Below the pieces are notes generated by a model. That model worked only from the letters and a program-made list of their open reading frames with translations, made no database searches and was not told the origin of the DNA. Made by a program: the position numbers and the translations under genes. A DNA stretch of 64,000 nt from Roseivirga sp. UBA6052 (GTDB lineage Bacteria; Bacteroidota; Bacteroidia; Cytophagales; Cyclobacteriaceae). Positions within the stretch are counted from its first letter, which is position 1. The number at the start of each line of letters is the position of its first letter. This document shows, piece after piece, positions 53,202 to 62,190 of the stretch. The DNA lies in contig DIYO01000005.1 of NCBI GenBank assembly GCA_002427755.1, positions 169,143 through 233,142 on the forward strand, written 5' to 3'.

Positions 53202-53209
53202 CAAAGATA
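53202..53209 (-). promoter_or_regulatory. candidate -7 box for the M16 peptidase operon
   Basis: TATCTTTG on the minus strand, a perfect TAnnTTTG match, 20 bases upstream of the ATG at 53181, inside the short gap after the DUF2652 gene. Confidence 0.55.
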
Positions 53210-53225
53210 CTGATTTGTAGCAGAT

Positions 53226-54275
53226 TTAGGCAGCCACTACTTTAGATTCAATGTAGTTCTTCATGCTTGTTAGACCAACCTTATTTTGCTCATAAACCAT
53301 CCCTTCCATTTCTGAAGGTATTGGTTCTCTATCGCCTGTTAGTGCCCTGTAAGAAAGTCTCGTTCCCGCCTCTGTTTTGGTCAGCTCGTAATAGGCTAAG
53401 AGCGTAAATCCATTATTCAAAGATTGCGCTTGCTCTATGTAGACAATTGAATCTTGCTCGCCCACATCTTGAAGGGTCTTTATATCGAAGGAATCTCCAT
53501 CAAATTCACAAACATGGGTTGTTCCAACACGATTGATAGAAGAATCCATCTCTATGTTTACTAGCCCCGGTACGTAATTCACTTTTTCTGTATTATCTGT
53601 TAGCACGGCATGGACATCCTTCAATGGTGCGTCAATCTCCAAAACCAATTCTCTTGCAACACCAAAAAGCTCTGCGAAATCATCCTGTTTTTCAGGATCA
53701 TTTACTTCTTGCTTTAAGTGACTTAGATCGGCAAACTGATAAGAAATATCACCAAGAATCTCATAGTTGTCTTGGCCTGAGCGATAGTCTAATTCGGTAA
53801 TCGAATCGCCTTGTAGATAATTATTTGTGAGCAAAACATACTCATCCGTTGGCACAGAATTCTTCATGAGCCTATGCGCAATGATCATATCTGGGCCGGA
53901 TAATTTGGTGAAATGCGCAATTTTCACCTCTTCGAAAGTGCCATAGTGCACTATGAATTTTAAAGTCAATTCGCTTACAGAATTACAAGCACCACATCTA
54001 CAGACCGTATCTCTTTCAATAACTTTTAGGTAGTAATGAAAATTCTTAAAGGCTTCGGTAACCACTGCCTCAATCTCTTCCTGAGGAACTTTGCCATCGG
54101 CATAAGTAAGTAATGCATCACCTTCTATTTCAGCCAAAGTAAATTTAGGCTGAAGGCTATCTGCGATTACCTGCAAAAGTTCATTGACAATATGAGTACT
54201 ATGGCTAAGCTCCGTCTTTGTTAAAAAATGAGTGTAACCGCTAATGTCGGGGATAAGAATGGTTGCTTGCTGCAT
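53226..54275 (-). CDS. DUF2652 cyclase-like protein with C-terminal SRPBCC domain
   Basis: A protein of about 349 residues. The N-terminal half (ATILIPDISGYTHFLTKTEL, then a Gly-Asp-Ala loop EGDALLTYAD) resembles class III nucleotide cyclase-type folds (DUF2652). It includes a Cys cluster C-R-C-G-A-C near residue 100, possibly metal-binding. The C-terminal half (about 190-340) is an SRPBCC-like domain. Whether it makes a cyclic nucleotide is unknown; the usual catalytic residues are only partly evident. The ATG at 54275 matches family starts better than the one at 54296. Confidence 0.75.
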   Translation of the reverse strand: MQQATILIPDISGYTHFLTKTELSHSTHIVNELLQVIADSLQPKFTLAEIEGDALLTYADGKVPQEEIEAVVTEAFKNFHYYLKVIERDTVCRCGACNSVSELTLKFIVHYGTFEEVKIAHFTKLSGPDMIIAHRLMKNSVPTDEYVLLTNNYLQGDSITELDYRSGQDNYEILGDISYQFADLSHLKQEVNDPEKQDDFAELFGVARELVLEIDAPLKDVHAVLTDNTEKVNYVPGLVNIEMDSSINRVGTTHVCEFDGDSFDIKTLQDVGEQDSIVYIEQAQSLNNGFTLLAYYELTKTEAGTRLSYRALTGDREPIPSEMEGMVYEQNKVGLTSMKNYIESKVVAA

Positions 54276-54325
54276 GATTATAAATCTATTCAACATGAAC
54301 GTTAATTCTACCTAATCAATTCCAT

Positions 54326-54333
54326 TATATTTG
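54326..54333 (+). promoter_or_regulatory. candidate -7 box for the glycosyltransferase gene
   Basis: TATATTTG, a perfect TAnnTTTG match, 15 bases before the ATG at 54348, so the transcript would be nearly leaderless. Confidence 0.5.
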
Positions 54334-54347
54334 ATGCACTACGCAAA

Positions 54348-55337
54348 ATGGTGTTACAAAAGATTCTTGTTATTCAAACTGCCTTTATTGGAGATGTAAT
54401 TCTAGCCACTGGATTGCTTGAAAAATTACACCAGCATTTCCCCAAAGCCGAACTAGATTTTTTAGTTAGAAAAGGGAATGAATCTCTCACCAAGAATCAT
54501 CCATTTCTTAGAAAAACAATCGTATGGGATAAGAAAGGAGGGAAATACAAGAACCTTTTTAAGCTGATAGGCGAGGTGCGTAAAGAACGATACGATTTAG
54601 TTGTAAACGTTCAGCGCTTTGCAAACTCCGGTCTTTTAACGGCTTTATCAGGCGCAGATACTAAAATTGGTTTTGACAAAAATCCATTTGCATGGGCCTT
54701 CACTTCAAAGATTGAACATAGAATTGAAGAGGGAGTGCATGAGACAATCCGCAATCATGATTTGATCAAATCCTTAACTGACGAAAATGCTGCTAAACCA
54801 AGGCTCTATCCATCGGAAGCGGATTATTCATTAGTTAAAGATTATCAACTCGATCCATATTTATGCCTAGCACCCACATCGGTTTGGTTCACCAAGCAAT
54901 TCCCTAAAGAAAAGTGGATTGAATTTATTTCCACAACGAAGTTTAAAGGAAACATATTTCTCTTGGGTGCCCCTTCAGACGTAGAGGCTTGCAACGAAAT
55001 TATTACTCAAGCAAAGAGGGAGAATGTGATCAACCTTTGTGGTAAGCTTTCTCTATTACAATCTGCTGCTTTGATGGAAAAGGCAGAAATGAATTTTGTT
55101 AACGACAGTGCACCTATGCATTTAGCTTCATCTGTAAACGCTAAAACTACTGCCATTTTTTGCTCTACTATACCAGAATTTGGCTTTGGACCATTGGCAG
55201 AAGCTGCTGTAACTATCGAGAACAAAAATAAGCTAGACTGTAGACCCTGTGGACTGCATGGTAAAAAGGCTTGCCCTGAAGGACATTTTAATTGCGGATT
55301 TGGGATTGAAACAGAACAACTTGAGGAAGTATTATAA
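54348..55337 (+). CDS. family 9 glycosyltransferase (heptosyltransferase-like)
   Basis: A 329-residue cytoplasmic glycosyltransferase of the WaaC/WaaF type. IQTAFIGDVILATGLLEKLHQHFP opens the fold, LAPTSVWFTKQFPKEKWIEFI is the linker to the second Rossmann domain, and NDSAPMHLASSVNAKTTAIFCST holds the donor-binding segment. Family members add heptose (or a similar sugar) to lipopolysaccharide. There are two Cys-rich residues at the end (CRPCGLHGKKAC). No other LPS gene is adjacent. Confidence 0.88.
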   Translation: MVLQKILVIQTAFIGDVILATGLLEKLHQHFPKAELDFLVRKGNESLTKNHPFLRKTIVWDKKGGKYKNLFKLIGEVRKERYDLVVNVQRFANSGLLTALSGADTKIGFDKNPFAWAFTSKIEHRIEEGVHETIRNHDLIKSLTDENAAKPRLYPSEADYSLVKDYQLDPYLCLAPTSVWFTKQFPKEKWIEFISTTKFKGNIFLLGAPSDVEACNEIITQAKRENVINLCGKLSLLQSAALMEKAEMNFVNDSAPMHLASSVNAKTTAIFCSTIPEFGFGPLAEAAVTIENKNKLDCRPCGLHGKKACPEGHFNCGFGIETEQLEEVL

Positions 55338-55407
55338 GTTGATCAAAGTCATCTTCATTTTCTCCTTAAATCCTACTTAATTCGAGTATCATAAAAACCG
55401 CTCTCCT

Positions 55408-56697
55408 ATGCGTTACGAAGAAATCGGAAAAGACCTATTCATTAAAAATCGTGAAAAACTAAAAGCCAAGCTAAAGCCTAATTCGGTTGTGGTAGTTTGT
55501 TCAAACGATATTATGCCAACCAATGCTGATGGCACTATGCCTTTTAGACAAAACAGTAACCTGCTCTATTTGTCTGGTATAGATCAGGAAGAATCTGTTT
55601 TGATTATGGCTCCGGATTTTCCTGACCCAAAGTTTAGAGAGGTACTCTTCGTAAGAGAAACAAGTGAGCTTATCGCAATCTGGGAAGGGCATAAGTATAC
55701 AATGGATGAGGCTACTGAAACATCCGGGATTCAGACTATAATGTGGAATGACAAGTTTGAACAAACATTGAATACCATACTTGCCGAATCGGAGCATATC
55801 TATTTATACAACAACGAACATATTAGAAATGGATCTGAGGTTGAAACAAGAACTGACCGTTTCAATAATTGGTGCCATAGCAAATATTCAAACTATGAAT
55901 TTGAAAGACTGGCTCCTCTTATCTACGATCTAAGAAATAAGAAAGAACCAAGAGAGATTGAGTTGCTACAAACTGCTTGTGACATTACCAATAAAGGTTT
56001 CAGAAGAGTATTGGCATTTACTAAACCTGGGGTTTGGGAATATGAAATTGAAGCTGAGTATCAGCATGAGTTCATTCGAAATCGCTCTCGAGGATTCGGT
56101 TATTCTCCAATAATTGCAGGAGGTAACAATGCAAATGTCTTACACTATGTGGAGAATAATGATCCATTAAAAGACGGTGATCTTTTGCTTATGGATGTTG
56201 GAGCTGAATACGCTAACTATAATGCCGATATGACCAGAACAATTCCGGTAAATGGAAGATTCACAAAAAGGCAAAGAGAGGTATATAACGCTGTACTCAG
56301 GGTAAAAAAAGGAGCGACTGAACTTCTAAGACCCGGTTCAGCAATTCCAGAATACCATAAGGCTGTTGGCGAAATGATGACTAAAGAATTGATTGATCTA
56401 GGCCTAATTAGTTCAGAAGACGTCAGAAACGAGAACCCTGATTGGCCTGCATACAAAAAGTACTTTATGCATGGAACATCGCACCATCTTGGTTTAGATG
56501 TGCACGATGTTTCTTCTGTTTACTGTGAATTCGCTCCCGGAATGGTGTTTACCGTTGAACCCGGAATTTATATTCCCGAGGAAGGTATCGGTATTAGATT
56601 AGAAGACGACATTGTTATTACTGAAGAGGGTCACATCAACCTAATGAAAGACATACCATTAGAGGCCGAAGAAATTGAAGACCTAATGAACGCTTAA
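55408..56697 (+). CDS. Xaa-Pro aminopeptidase (aminopeptidase P)
   Basis: A 429-residue M24 metallopeptidase. Metal ligands visible: D263 and D274 (MDVGAEYANYNAD), H359 in HGTSHHLG, and two Glu in TVEPGIYIPEEGIGIRLEDD. The N-terminal non-catalytic domain and the absence of a signal peptide fit cytoplasmic aminopeptidase P, which releases N-terminal residues before proline. It is followed after two bases by an acetyltransferase gene and then a RidA-like gene, a three-gene operon. Confidence 0.93.
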   Translation: MRYEEIGKDLFIKNREKLKAKLKPNSVVVVCSNDIMPTNADGTMPFRQNSNLLYLSGIDQEESVLIMAPDFPDPKFREVLFVRETSELIAIWEGHKYTMDEATETSGIQTIMWNDKFEQTLNTILAESEHIYLYNNEHIRNGSEVETRTDRFNNWCHSKYSNYEFERLAPLIYDLRNKKEPREIELLQTACDITNKGFRRVLAFTKPGVWEYEIEAEYQHEFIRNRSRGFGYSPIIAGGNNANVLHYVENNDPLKDGDLLLMDVGAEYANYNADMTRTIPVNGRFTKRQREVYNAVLRVKKGATELLRPGSAIPEYHKAVGEMMTKELIDLGLISSEDVRNENPDWPAYKKYFMHGTSHHLGLDVHDVSSVYCEFAPGMVFTVEPGIYIPEEGIGIRLEDDIVITEEGHINLMKDIPLEAEEIEDLMNA

Positions 56698-56699
56698 TT

Positions 56700-57140
56700 T
56701 TGGACTTCAAGATAGAAGAGTCTGAGCTAAGCATTGCGTTACAGGTTCTGAGAGAGATACCTGAATTCGATCAAATGCCTGAGAATAAAGCCTATATTGA
56801 AAAGGTTCGAAACAAGGAAAGTCTTGTATTGATCGCAAGTCACAAAGGGAATGCAGTTGCTTGTAAAGCTGGCTACAATCGTTACAATGATGGCTCTTTT
56901 TATAGTTGGCTAGGAGGTGTGCTACCAGCCTATAGAAAACTAGGTATCGCCAAGAGACTAGCAGACTATCAAGAAGAATGGGCTAAAGAAAGAGGATACT
57001 CTTCCATTAAATTCAAGACCCTTAACAGGCACAAGCAAATGCTGCTTTTCTCAATTAAAAATGGTTTTCACATTTACGATGAGGAAGAGAAAGCTGAAAT
57101 TGAGGACTACAAAATCAGGTTAATCAAAGAATTAAAATGA
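56700..57140 (+). CDS. GNAT-type N-acetyltransferase
   Basis: A 146-residue protein. WLGGVLPAYRKLGIAKRLADYQEEWAKERGY is the acetyl-CoA binding segment (R/Q-x-x-G-x-G/A). The start is TTG at 56700, two bases after the stop of the peptidase. The ATG of the next gene overlaps its stop by four bases. Likely acetylates a small molecule or a peptide N-terminus; the partner is unknown. Confidence 0.85.
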   Translation: MDFKIEESELSIALQVLREIPEFDQMPENKAYIEKVRNKESLVLIASHKGNAVACKAGYNRYNDGSFYSWLGGVLPAYRKLGIAKRLADYQEEWAKERGYSSIKFKTLNRHKQMLLFSIKNGFHIYDEEEKAEIEDYKIRLIKELK

Positions 57141-57550
57141 GTGAAAAACTAAATAGTGATAAGGCTCCGGAACCAGTTGGTCTCTATCCGCATGCCCGCA
57201 AAGTTGGCAACCTCTTATTTTTATCAGGAGTAGGCCCAAGGGAAAGAGGAACGAAAAAGATACCGGGAGTAGATTTAGACGATAATGGCAATATTTTGTC
57301 TTATGATATCGAAGCACAATGCCATTCAGTTTTCAAAAATGTGAGACTTATTTTAGAAGCTTCTGGCAGTGACTGGATGAACTTAGTAGACGTAACAGTC
57401 TTTCTGACCAACATGAAAGACGACTTCAAAACCTATAATAAAATCTACGCAGAGTATTTCAAGGAGAATCAACCCTGTAGAACAACAGTTGAAATTAGTT
57501 CATTGCCCACTCCTATTGCCATTGAATTGAAATGCATAGCCACTGTGTGA
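57137..57550 (+). CDS. RidA-family protein, 2-aminomuconate deaminase-like
   Basis: A 137-residue YjgF/YER057c/UK114 protein. VGLYPHARKVGNLLFLSGVGPRERG, then CHSVFKNVRLILEASG, and PCRTTVEISSLPTPIAIE with the conserved Arg. The long form with YPHAR and IELKCIAT resembles 2-aminomuconate deaminase (tryptophan/3-hydroxyanthranilate breakdown), although plain enamine/imine deaminase activity is equally possible. It is coupled to the acetyltransferase gene by a four-base overlap. No other kynurenine-pathway gene is visible nearby. Confidence 0.85.
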   Translation: MSEKLNSDKAPEPVGLYPHARKVGNLLFLSGVGPRERGTKKIPGVDLDDNGNILSYDIEAQCHSVFKNVRLILEASGSDWMNLVDVTVFLTNMKDDFKTYNKIYAEYFKENQPCRTTVEISSLPTPIAIELKCIATV

Positions 57551-57597
57551 TGGTTTTATGATTTAGTATCTTATGAAGTCAACGCTTCATAAACCTC

Positions 57598-59970
57598 ATG
57601 ATCAAGTCATTTTTTAGTAATGCTTGGAAAGTATTCAAAGCATTCATTGAGTCAATCACTCCAGGAGATATAGCCTTTAAGGGAGCTTCCAAAGCCATAG
57701 GCACAACAGCCATAGTCATTTGGATCATTTGCTCTTCAGTCTTTTTCGTTTTTAGTCCGAAGACCTGGTTTGGTGTTTTACCTGTTATACTCATTCCTAC
57801 GCTTACCCTGCTTATTGGAGGACTATCGGTATTACTTTTTCAATTACTTGCTAAAATACCTAAACCGCTTGTTTGGGTTTTACCAACAGCCTACATACTT
57901 ATCTCGGTTACTTTTGGTCAAGGACCATTAGGCTGGCAGTTTCCGCTTCTTTTAATTATTTGTGCAGGTGGGGCCGGTGCAGCATTGTTCACACTGACTA
58001 AAAAATCTAGAACACAAAATACACTTACGCAAAAGATAGTATCCTATTTAGGGGCTGCAATTGGATTGGCAGGTCTAATCTGGGGAATCATCTGGTCTTT
58101 TGACACCGGTTTCAAACCAGACCCAGAACTAATTAACGCTAGCTTAAAGGCCACTTACAGACCAACTTTAATTGACCAGCCCAACCCAGGATTACCTGGC
58201 AATTACCAGGTGGAGTATCTCACCTACGGTAGTGGTAAGGACAAGCATAGACCTGAATTTGGTGATGAAATTTCAATCGCAACAGACTCTGTTGACGGCT
58301 CACGACTAATAGACAATTGGGAAGGTTTATCAGGAAAATTAAGAACATGGTATTGGGGCTTTGATTCAGAGTCTTTACCTATTAACGGAAGGGTTTGGTA
58401 TCCTGAAGGTGAAGGCCCTTTTCCACTGGCACTCATTGTTCATGGTAACCATAGCATGTTTGATTACTCAGACCCGGGTTATCAATACCTTGGTGAGTTG
58501 CTCGCCAGTCATGGTATAATTATGGTAAGTGTTGACGAAAACTTCATCAACAGTGGATGGACTGATATGATTACTGATGGCTTAGATGAAGAGAACGATG
58601 CCCGAGGCTGGTTGCTTTTAAAGCATTTAGAAGAATGGAGAGGCTGGAACAGCAACAATGAGAGTCCATTTTATGGCAAAGTAGACATGAAAAACATTGC
58701 AGTCATGGGACATAGCCGAGGCGGAGAAGCTGCTGCCATAGCAGGCTTCTTTAACAAACTCGATTACTACCCTGATGACGCCAAACAAGAATTCGATTTT
58801 GATTTTAACATCAAAGCGGTTGTCTCTATAGCTCCAGTTGATGGACAATACAAACCTGCGGAAATCGGCACTCCGCTTAAAGATGTCAACTATTTAGTAC
58901 TCCATGGATCAAACGATGGAGATGTTCAGTCTTTTGCCGGTTTAAGACAGTACGAAAGACTTGAATTCTCAGATTCAACCGATTACTTCAAATCTGCGCT
59001 ATATATATATGGCGCAAATCATGGGCAATTCAATACCACTTGGGGTAATAAAGATTCTCCACAACCTTTTGCCTCCTTACTCAATTTAGATGCGCTTATG
59101 CCAATGGAAGACCAATTGAAAATTGGTAAGGTATTCATCAATGGATTCTTATCAGCCACACTTAAAGGAAAAAAGGGTTACAAACCCATTTTTAAAGATT
59201 ACAGGGCAGGATTAGATTGGCTTCCTGAGACCATCTATTTAAACCAGTATGAAGACTCCCAATGGAATACCCTAGCCTCGTTCGATAATGATTTAGACCT
59301 AACTACTGCAACAAGCGGAGCTGAGTTTTCTTCAGAAAACCTTACAGTTTGGCGAGAACAACAAGTAAGCATGAAATGGGGAAACAAAGCCACGAGAGCT
59401 GTATACGTGGGTTGGGATAGTACAGCACATCCAGAAAGCACCGCAAAATTTAGCATGATGCTCAAATCTCCCATCAACTTGGAAGATCGGAATGTACTCA
59501 CTTTCGAAATGGCTCAATCAAAAGAGAGCACTTATCCTGATAAAAAGCGGGATGAGAAAAAGAAGAAAGACAAAGAAAATGAGGAGCTGGAAGAAGATGA
59601 GGAAGAAAAAGACGAAGTAGAGAGTGAAAAGGAAGATGAAGAAGAAAAAGATGACGATGAAAAGAAGGCACCAGAGCCTATTAATTTTACGCTAAAAATA
59701 TCAGATCAAGATGGAGATATGGTAAGCTTCGACTTACACGGTTTCTCACTTTTACAGCCCCAAATAGGGGTAGATATTTACAAGAACAAATCACTACAAA
59801 GCAATAAAAAGTCAGAAGCAGTCTATCAAACCTTCTATTTCGACCTTAAAAAGCTGGGAGAGGTAAACCCAAATTTCAATGTAGAAAGCTTTTCAAAACT
59901 GGAATTCGTATTTGATCAGACAAATAAAGGCGTCATCATTTTAGACAATATCGCTATGCACAAGAATTAA
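57598..59970 (+). CDS. membrane-anchored alpha/beta hydrolase with acidic low-complexity stretch
   Basis: A 790-residue protein. Four membrane helices cover about residues 35-175. The alpha/beta hydrolase domain follows (about 265-520): LIVHGNHSMFDYSD, the nucleophile S373 in GHSRGGE, and a likely catalytic His in GANHGQF. This pattern resembles PAF-acetylhydrolase/PET-hydrolase-like hydrolases. A beta-rich C-terminal region contains a Lys/Glu/Asp run of about 45 residues (roughly 645-690). The run is in frame and looks like a flexible linker. Substrate unknown. Confidence 0.8.
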   Translation: MIKSFFSNAWKVFKAFIESITPGDIAFKGASKAIGTTAIVIWIICSSVFFVFSPKTWFGVLPVILIPTLTLLIGGLSVLLFQLLAKIPKPLVWVLPTAYILISVTFGQGPLGWQFPLLLIICAGGAGAALFTLTKKSRTQNTLTQKIVSYLGAAIGLAGLIWGIIWSFDTGFKPDPELINASLKATYRPTLIDQPNPGLPGNYQVEYLTYGSGKDKHRPEFGDEISIATDSVDGSRLIDNWEGLSGKLRTWYWGFDSESLPINGRVWYPEGEGPFPLALIVHGNHSMFDYSDPGYQYLGELLASHGIIMVSVDENFINSGWTDMITDGLDEENDARGWLLLKHLEEWRGWNSNNESPFYGKVDMKNIAVMGHSRGGEAAAIAGFFNKLDYYPDDAKQEFDFDFNIKAVVSIAPVDGQYKPAEIGTPLKDVNYLVLHGSNDGDVQSFAGLRQYERLEFSDSTDYFKSALYIYGANHGQFNTTWGNKDSPQPFASLLNLDALMPMEDQLKIGKVFINGFLSATLKGKKGYKPIFKDYRAGLDWLPETIYLNQYEDSQWNTLASFDNDLDLTTATSGAEFSSENLTVWREQQVSMKWGNKATRAVYVGWDSTAHPESTAKFSMMLKSPINLEDRNVLTFEMAQSKESTYPDKKRDEKKKKDKENEELEEDEEEKDEVESEKEDEEEKDDDEKKAPEPINFTLKISDQDGDMVSFDLHGFSLLQPQIGVDIYKNKSLQSNKKSEAVYQTFYFDLKKLGEVNPNFNVESFSKLEFVFDQTNKGVIILDNIAMHKN

Positions 59971-60123
59971 CTCCCATAAGGGTATTCATTTCCCATTCTG
60001 ATAAAGAAAAAAACGAGATGAATAACAAAATTCTTGATTTTACTGTGTTTAGGTAGGGTAATGCGAATAGTACGTGTATGGTACATGTATTGCGACAAAA
60101 AAGAGCAATAAAATGCTCAGCCT

Positions 60124-60678
60124 ATGAATTCGCTTTTAACCAAACTAAAGACCAAAGTATATAAACCGCTAATCGACTCTTGCAGTGGACTTGCCTTGTC
60201 CATACTCAATCCTTTCAAAAAAGGAGATTTTATAGAAATCGATGGTCAATTAGGTTCTGTTGAAAATAGAGGCATTCGAAGAACAGCCATCAAAACGCCA
60301 GACGGCAGTATCTCCACGGTATCAAACAGTAAATTTTATTTCAAACAACTACATAATCTATCTTCTGAAAACATCATCAGACTAGATATCAAAATAACTG
60401 TGACACTGGAAACAGATATGTCTAGACTTAAAAGTCACATCATAGAGTTTTTAAACTCAAACACACAAATTCTTTCTTCGCCTAAACCCCAAATTCAAGT
60501 CACTAAAATTCAAAAAGAACATATCGATTTGGTGATTAAGCCATGGTGTCTCTTAGATGATTTTTTAGAGTTAGATACCAGACTTGAAGGACTACTCATC
60601 AAACACCTCGAAAGAAAAAGCATAGAAATTGGATCGAATCATTCAATTATTCCCGAAAGGAAGCTCATGGCTTCTTAA
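60124..60678 (+). CDS. MscS-type soluble domain protein without membrane helices
   Basis: A 184-residue protein. Residues 30-75 (NPFKKGDFIEIDGQLGSVENRGIRRTAIKTPDGSISTVSNSKF) match the MscS middle beta domain. The C-terminal 100 residues match the MscS alpha/beta domain in layout (ENIIRLDIKITVTLETD). The channel-forming helices that normally precede the beta domain are absent: the first 29 residues contain only a short SGLALSIL segment, and the 153-base gap upstream has no frame for them. It may be a truncated gene, or a soluble protein assembling on or beside other MscS channels. Confidence 0.65.
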   Translation: MNSLLTKLKTKVYKPLIDSCSGLALSILNPFKKGDFIEIDGQLGSVENRGIRRTAIKTPDGSISTVSNSKFYFKQLHNLSSENIIRLDIKITVTLETDMSRLKSHIIEFLNSNTQILSSPKPQIQVTKIQKEHIDLVIKPWCLLDDFLELDTRLEGLLIKHLERKSIEIGSNHSIIPERKLMAS

Positions 60679-60716
60679 AAGGCATGTCAAAATGCCGTGT
60701 TAAGTATCTCTTAAGG

Positions 60717-60724
60717 TATATTTG
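60717..60724 (+). promoter_or_regulatory. candidate -7 box for rmuC
   Basis: TATATTTG, a perfect TAnnTTTG match, 18 bases before the rmuC ATG at 60742. A hairpin GGCAT/ATGCC (60681-60696) lies just upstream. Confidence 0.5.
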
Positions 60725-60741
60725 ACACAAACTTTGATTCT

Positions 60742-62058
60742 ATGGAAATACTTTGGTTAGCCACAGGAGTGGTATTGGGAGTAATAATAGGTTGGTTTGC
60801 CTCAAAAAGTAAAAAAGGCAATGAACCAAACATCTCACAGACTGCTGAATTGGAACAAAAAAACCAGTTAGCTGAGGAAAAAAACAAGATGCTCATTCAA
60901 GAATTAAACGACATAAAACCTCAATTAGAAAACGAAAGGCAAACTACGCTTTCGCTTACTAAGGATTTGTCTACTATTCAAGCCGACTATAAGAACCTCG
61001 AGTCTCGATTGAAGGAGCAAAAAGCTGAAGTGAATGAGCAAAACGAAAAGTTTGCCGTTGAATTTAAGAATCTAGCTAATCAAATTTTCGAAGAGAAGTC
61101 AAAGAAATTCACAGACCAAAACAAGACCAATTTACAAGACATACTTTCTCCATTAAAAGAGAGGATTGGTGAATTTCAGAAGAAAGTTGAAGACTCTAAC
61201 AAAGAAGGAGCTGAACGAAATGCATCATTAATTCAGCAAATAAAACACCTCAGTGAACTCAACAAACAGATCACTAAAGAAGCAGAGAATCTTACCAATG
61301 CTTTAAAGGGTGATTCAAAAACTCAGGGAAACTGGGGAGAGGTTGTACTCGAGAGAATCTTGGAGAAATCTGGTCTAGAGAAAGGCCGAGAATACGAATC
61401 ACAAGTTTCGGAAATTGGAGAAGATGGCAAGAGGTATCAGCCAGATGTAGTAGTAAATCTACCTGACCATAAGCATATTATAATTGACTCTAAGGTTAGT
61501 TTGGTGTCTTATGAAAGAAGTACAGCAGCTGACAATGATGAAATAAGATTTAAAGAGCTCAAGCTACACATACAATCAATCAGGAATCATGTCAAGGGAT
61601 TGAGTGAAAAGAACTATCAAAATTTGTATGGTTTAGATGGACTAGATTTTGTACTTCTGTTCATCCCAATTGAGCCCGCTTTCACACTCGCGGTGCAACA
61701 AGATCCTGAATTATTTAACGAAGCATACTCCAAAAATATAGTGATTGTAAGTCCTACTACACTTATAGCCACACTAAGAACTATCTCATCTATTTGGAAA
61801 CAAGAATACCAAAATAAAAATGCGTTAGAGATAGCCAGACAGAGTGGCGCATTATATGATAAATTCCAAGCGTTTACTGAAGACCTCATTGGGGTTGGTA
61901 AGCACTTGGCCGGTACTCAAAAGGCTTATCAGGAATCAATGAAAAAGCTATCTGAGGGTAATGGTAACCTGATTCGCAGGGCCGAGAATTTGAAAAAATT
62001 GGGAGCAAAGGCAAGTAAGCAAATGGATGACCGCTTACTAGATAGGTCTGAAAACTGA
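60742..62058 (+). CDS. rmuC: DNA recombination protein RmuC
   Basis: A 438-residue protein. A membrane helix at residues 3-20 is followed by a coiled coil to about residue 190, then the RmuC nuclease-like domain (KGDSKTQGNWGEVVLERILEKSGLEKGREY, PDVVVNLPDHKHIIIDSKVSL, FVLLFIPIEPAF). RmuC limits inversions at short inverted repeats and may act as a nuclease against foreign DNA. Monocistronic, with an 83-base space to the MscS-type gene. Length normal. Confidence 0.93.
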   Translation: MEILWLATGVVLGVIIGWFASKSKKGNEPNISQTAELEQKNQLAEEKNKMLIQELNDIKPQLENERQTTLSLTKDLSTIQADYKNLESRLKEQKAEVNEQNEKFAVEFKNLANQIFEEKSKKFTDQNKTNLQDILSPLKERIGEFQKKVEDSNKEGAERNASLIQQIKHLSELNKQITKEAENLTNALKGDSKTQGNWGEVVLERILEKSGLEKGREYESQVSEIGEDGKRYQPDVVVNLPDHKHIIIDSKVSLVSYERSTAADNDEIRFKELKLHIQSIRNHVKGLSEKNYQNLYGLDGLDFVLLFIPIEPAFTLAVQQDPELFNEAYSKNIVIVSPTTLIATLRTISSIWKQEYQNKNALEIARQSGALYDKFQAFTEDLIGVGKHLAGTQKAYQESMKKLSEGNGNLIRRAENLKKLGAKASKQMDDRLLDRSEN

Positions 62059-62134
62059 CACTTATTACTCAACAGTTTAGGAGCGACTCTTAAAAGCGCT
62101 GATTAATAGCGAGTTGTGCGATAAGAAAAAACAT

Positions 62135-62162
62135 AAAAATGTATGTGAAAAGCATTTTTTTG
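62135..62162 (+). terminator. weak terminator after rmuC
   Basis: AAAAATG/CATTTTT (7 bp) with an 11-base loop and a T tract, 77 bases after the rmuC stop. Confidence 0.5.
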
Positions 62163-62190
62163 TATATTTATGGTCCTTTCGCCTTTCTCT

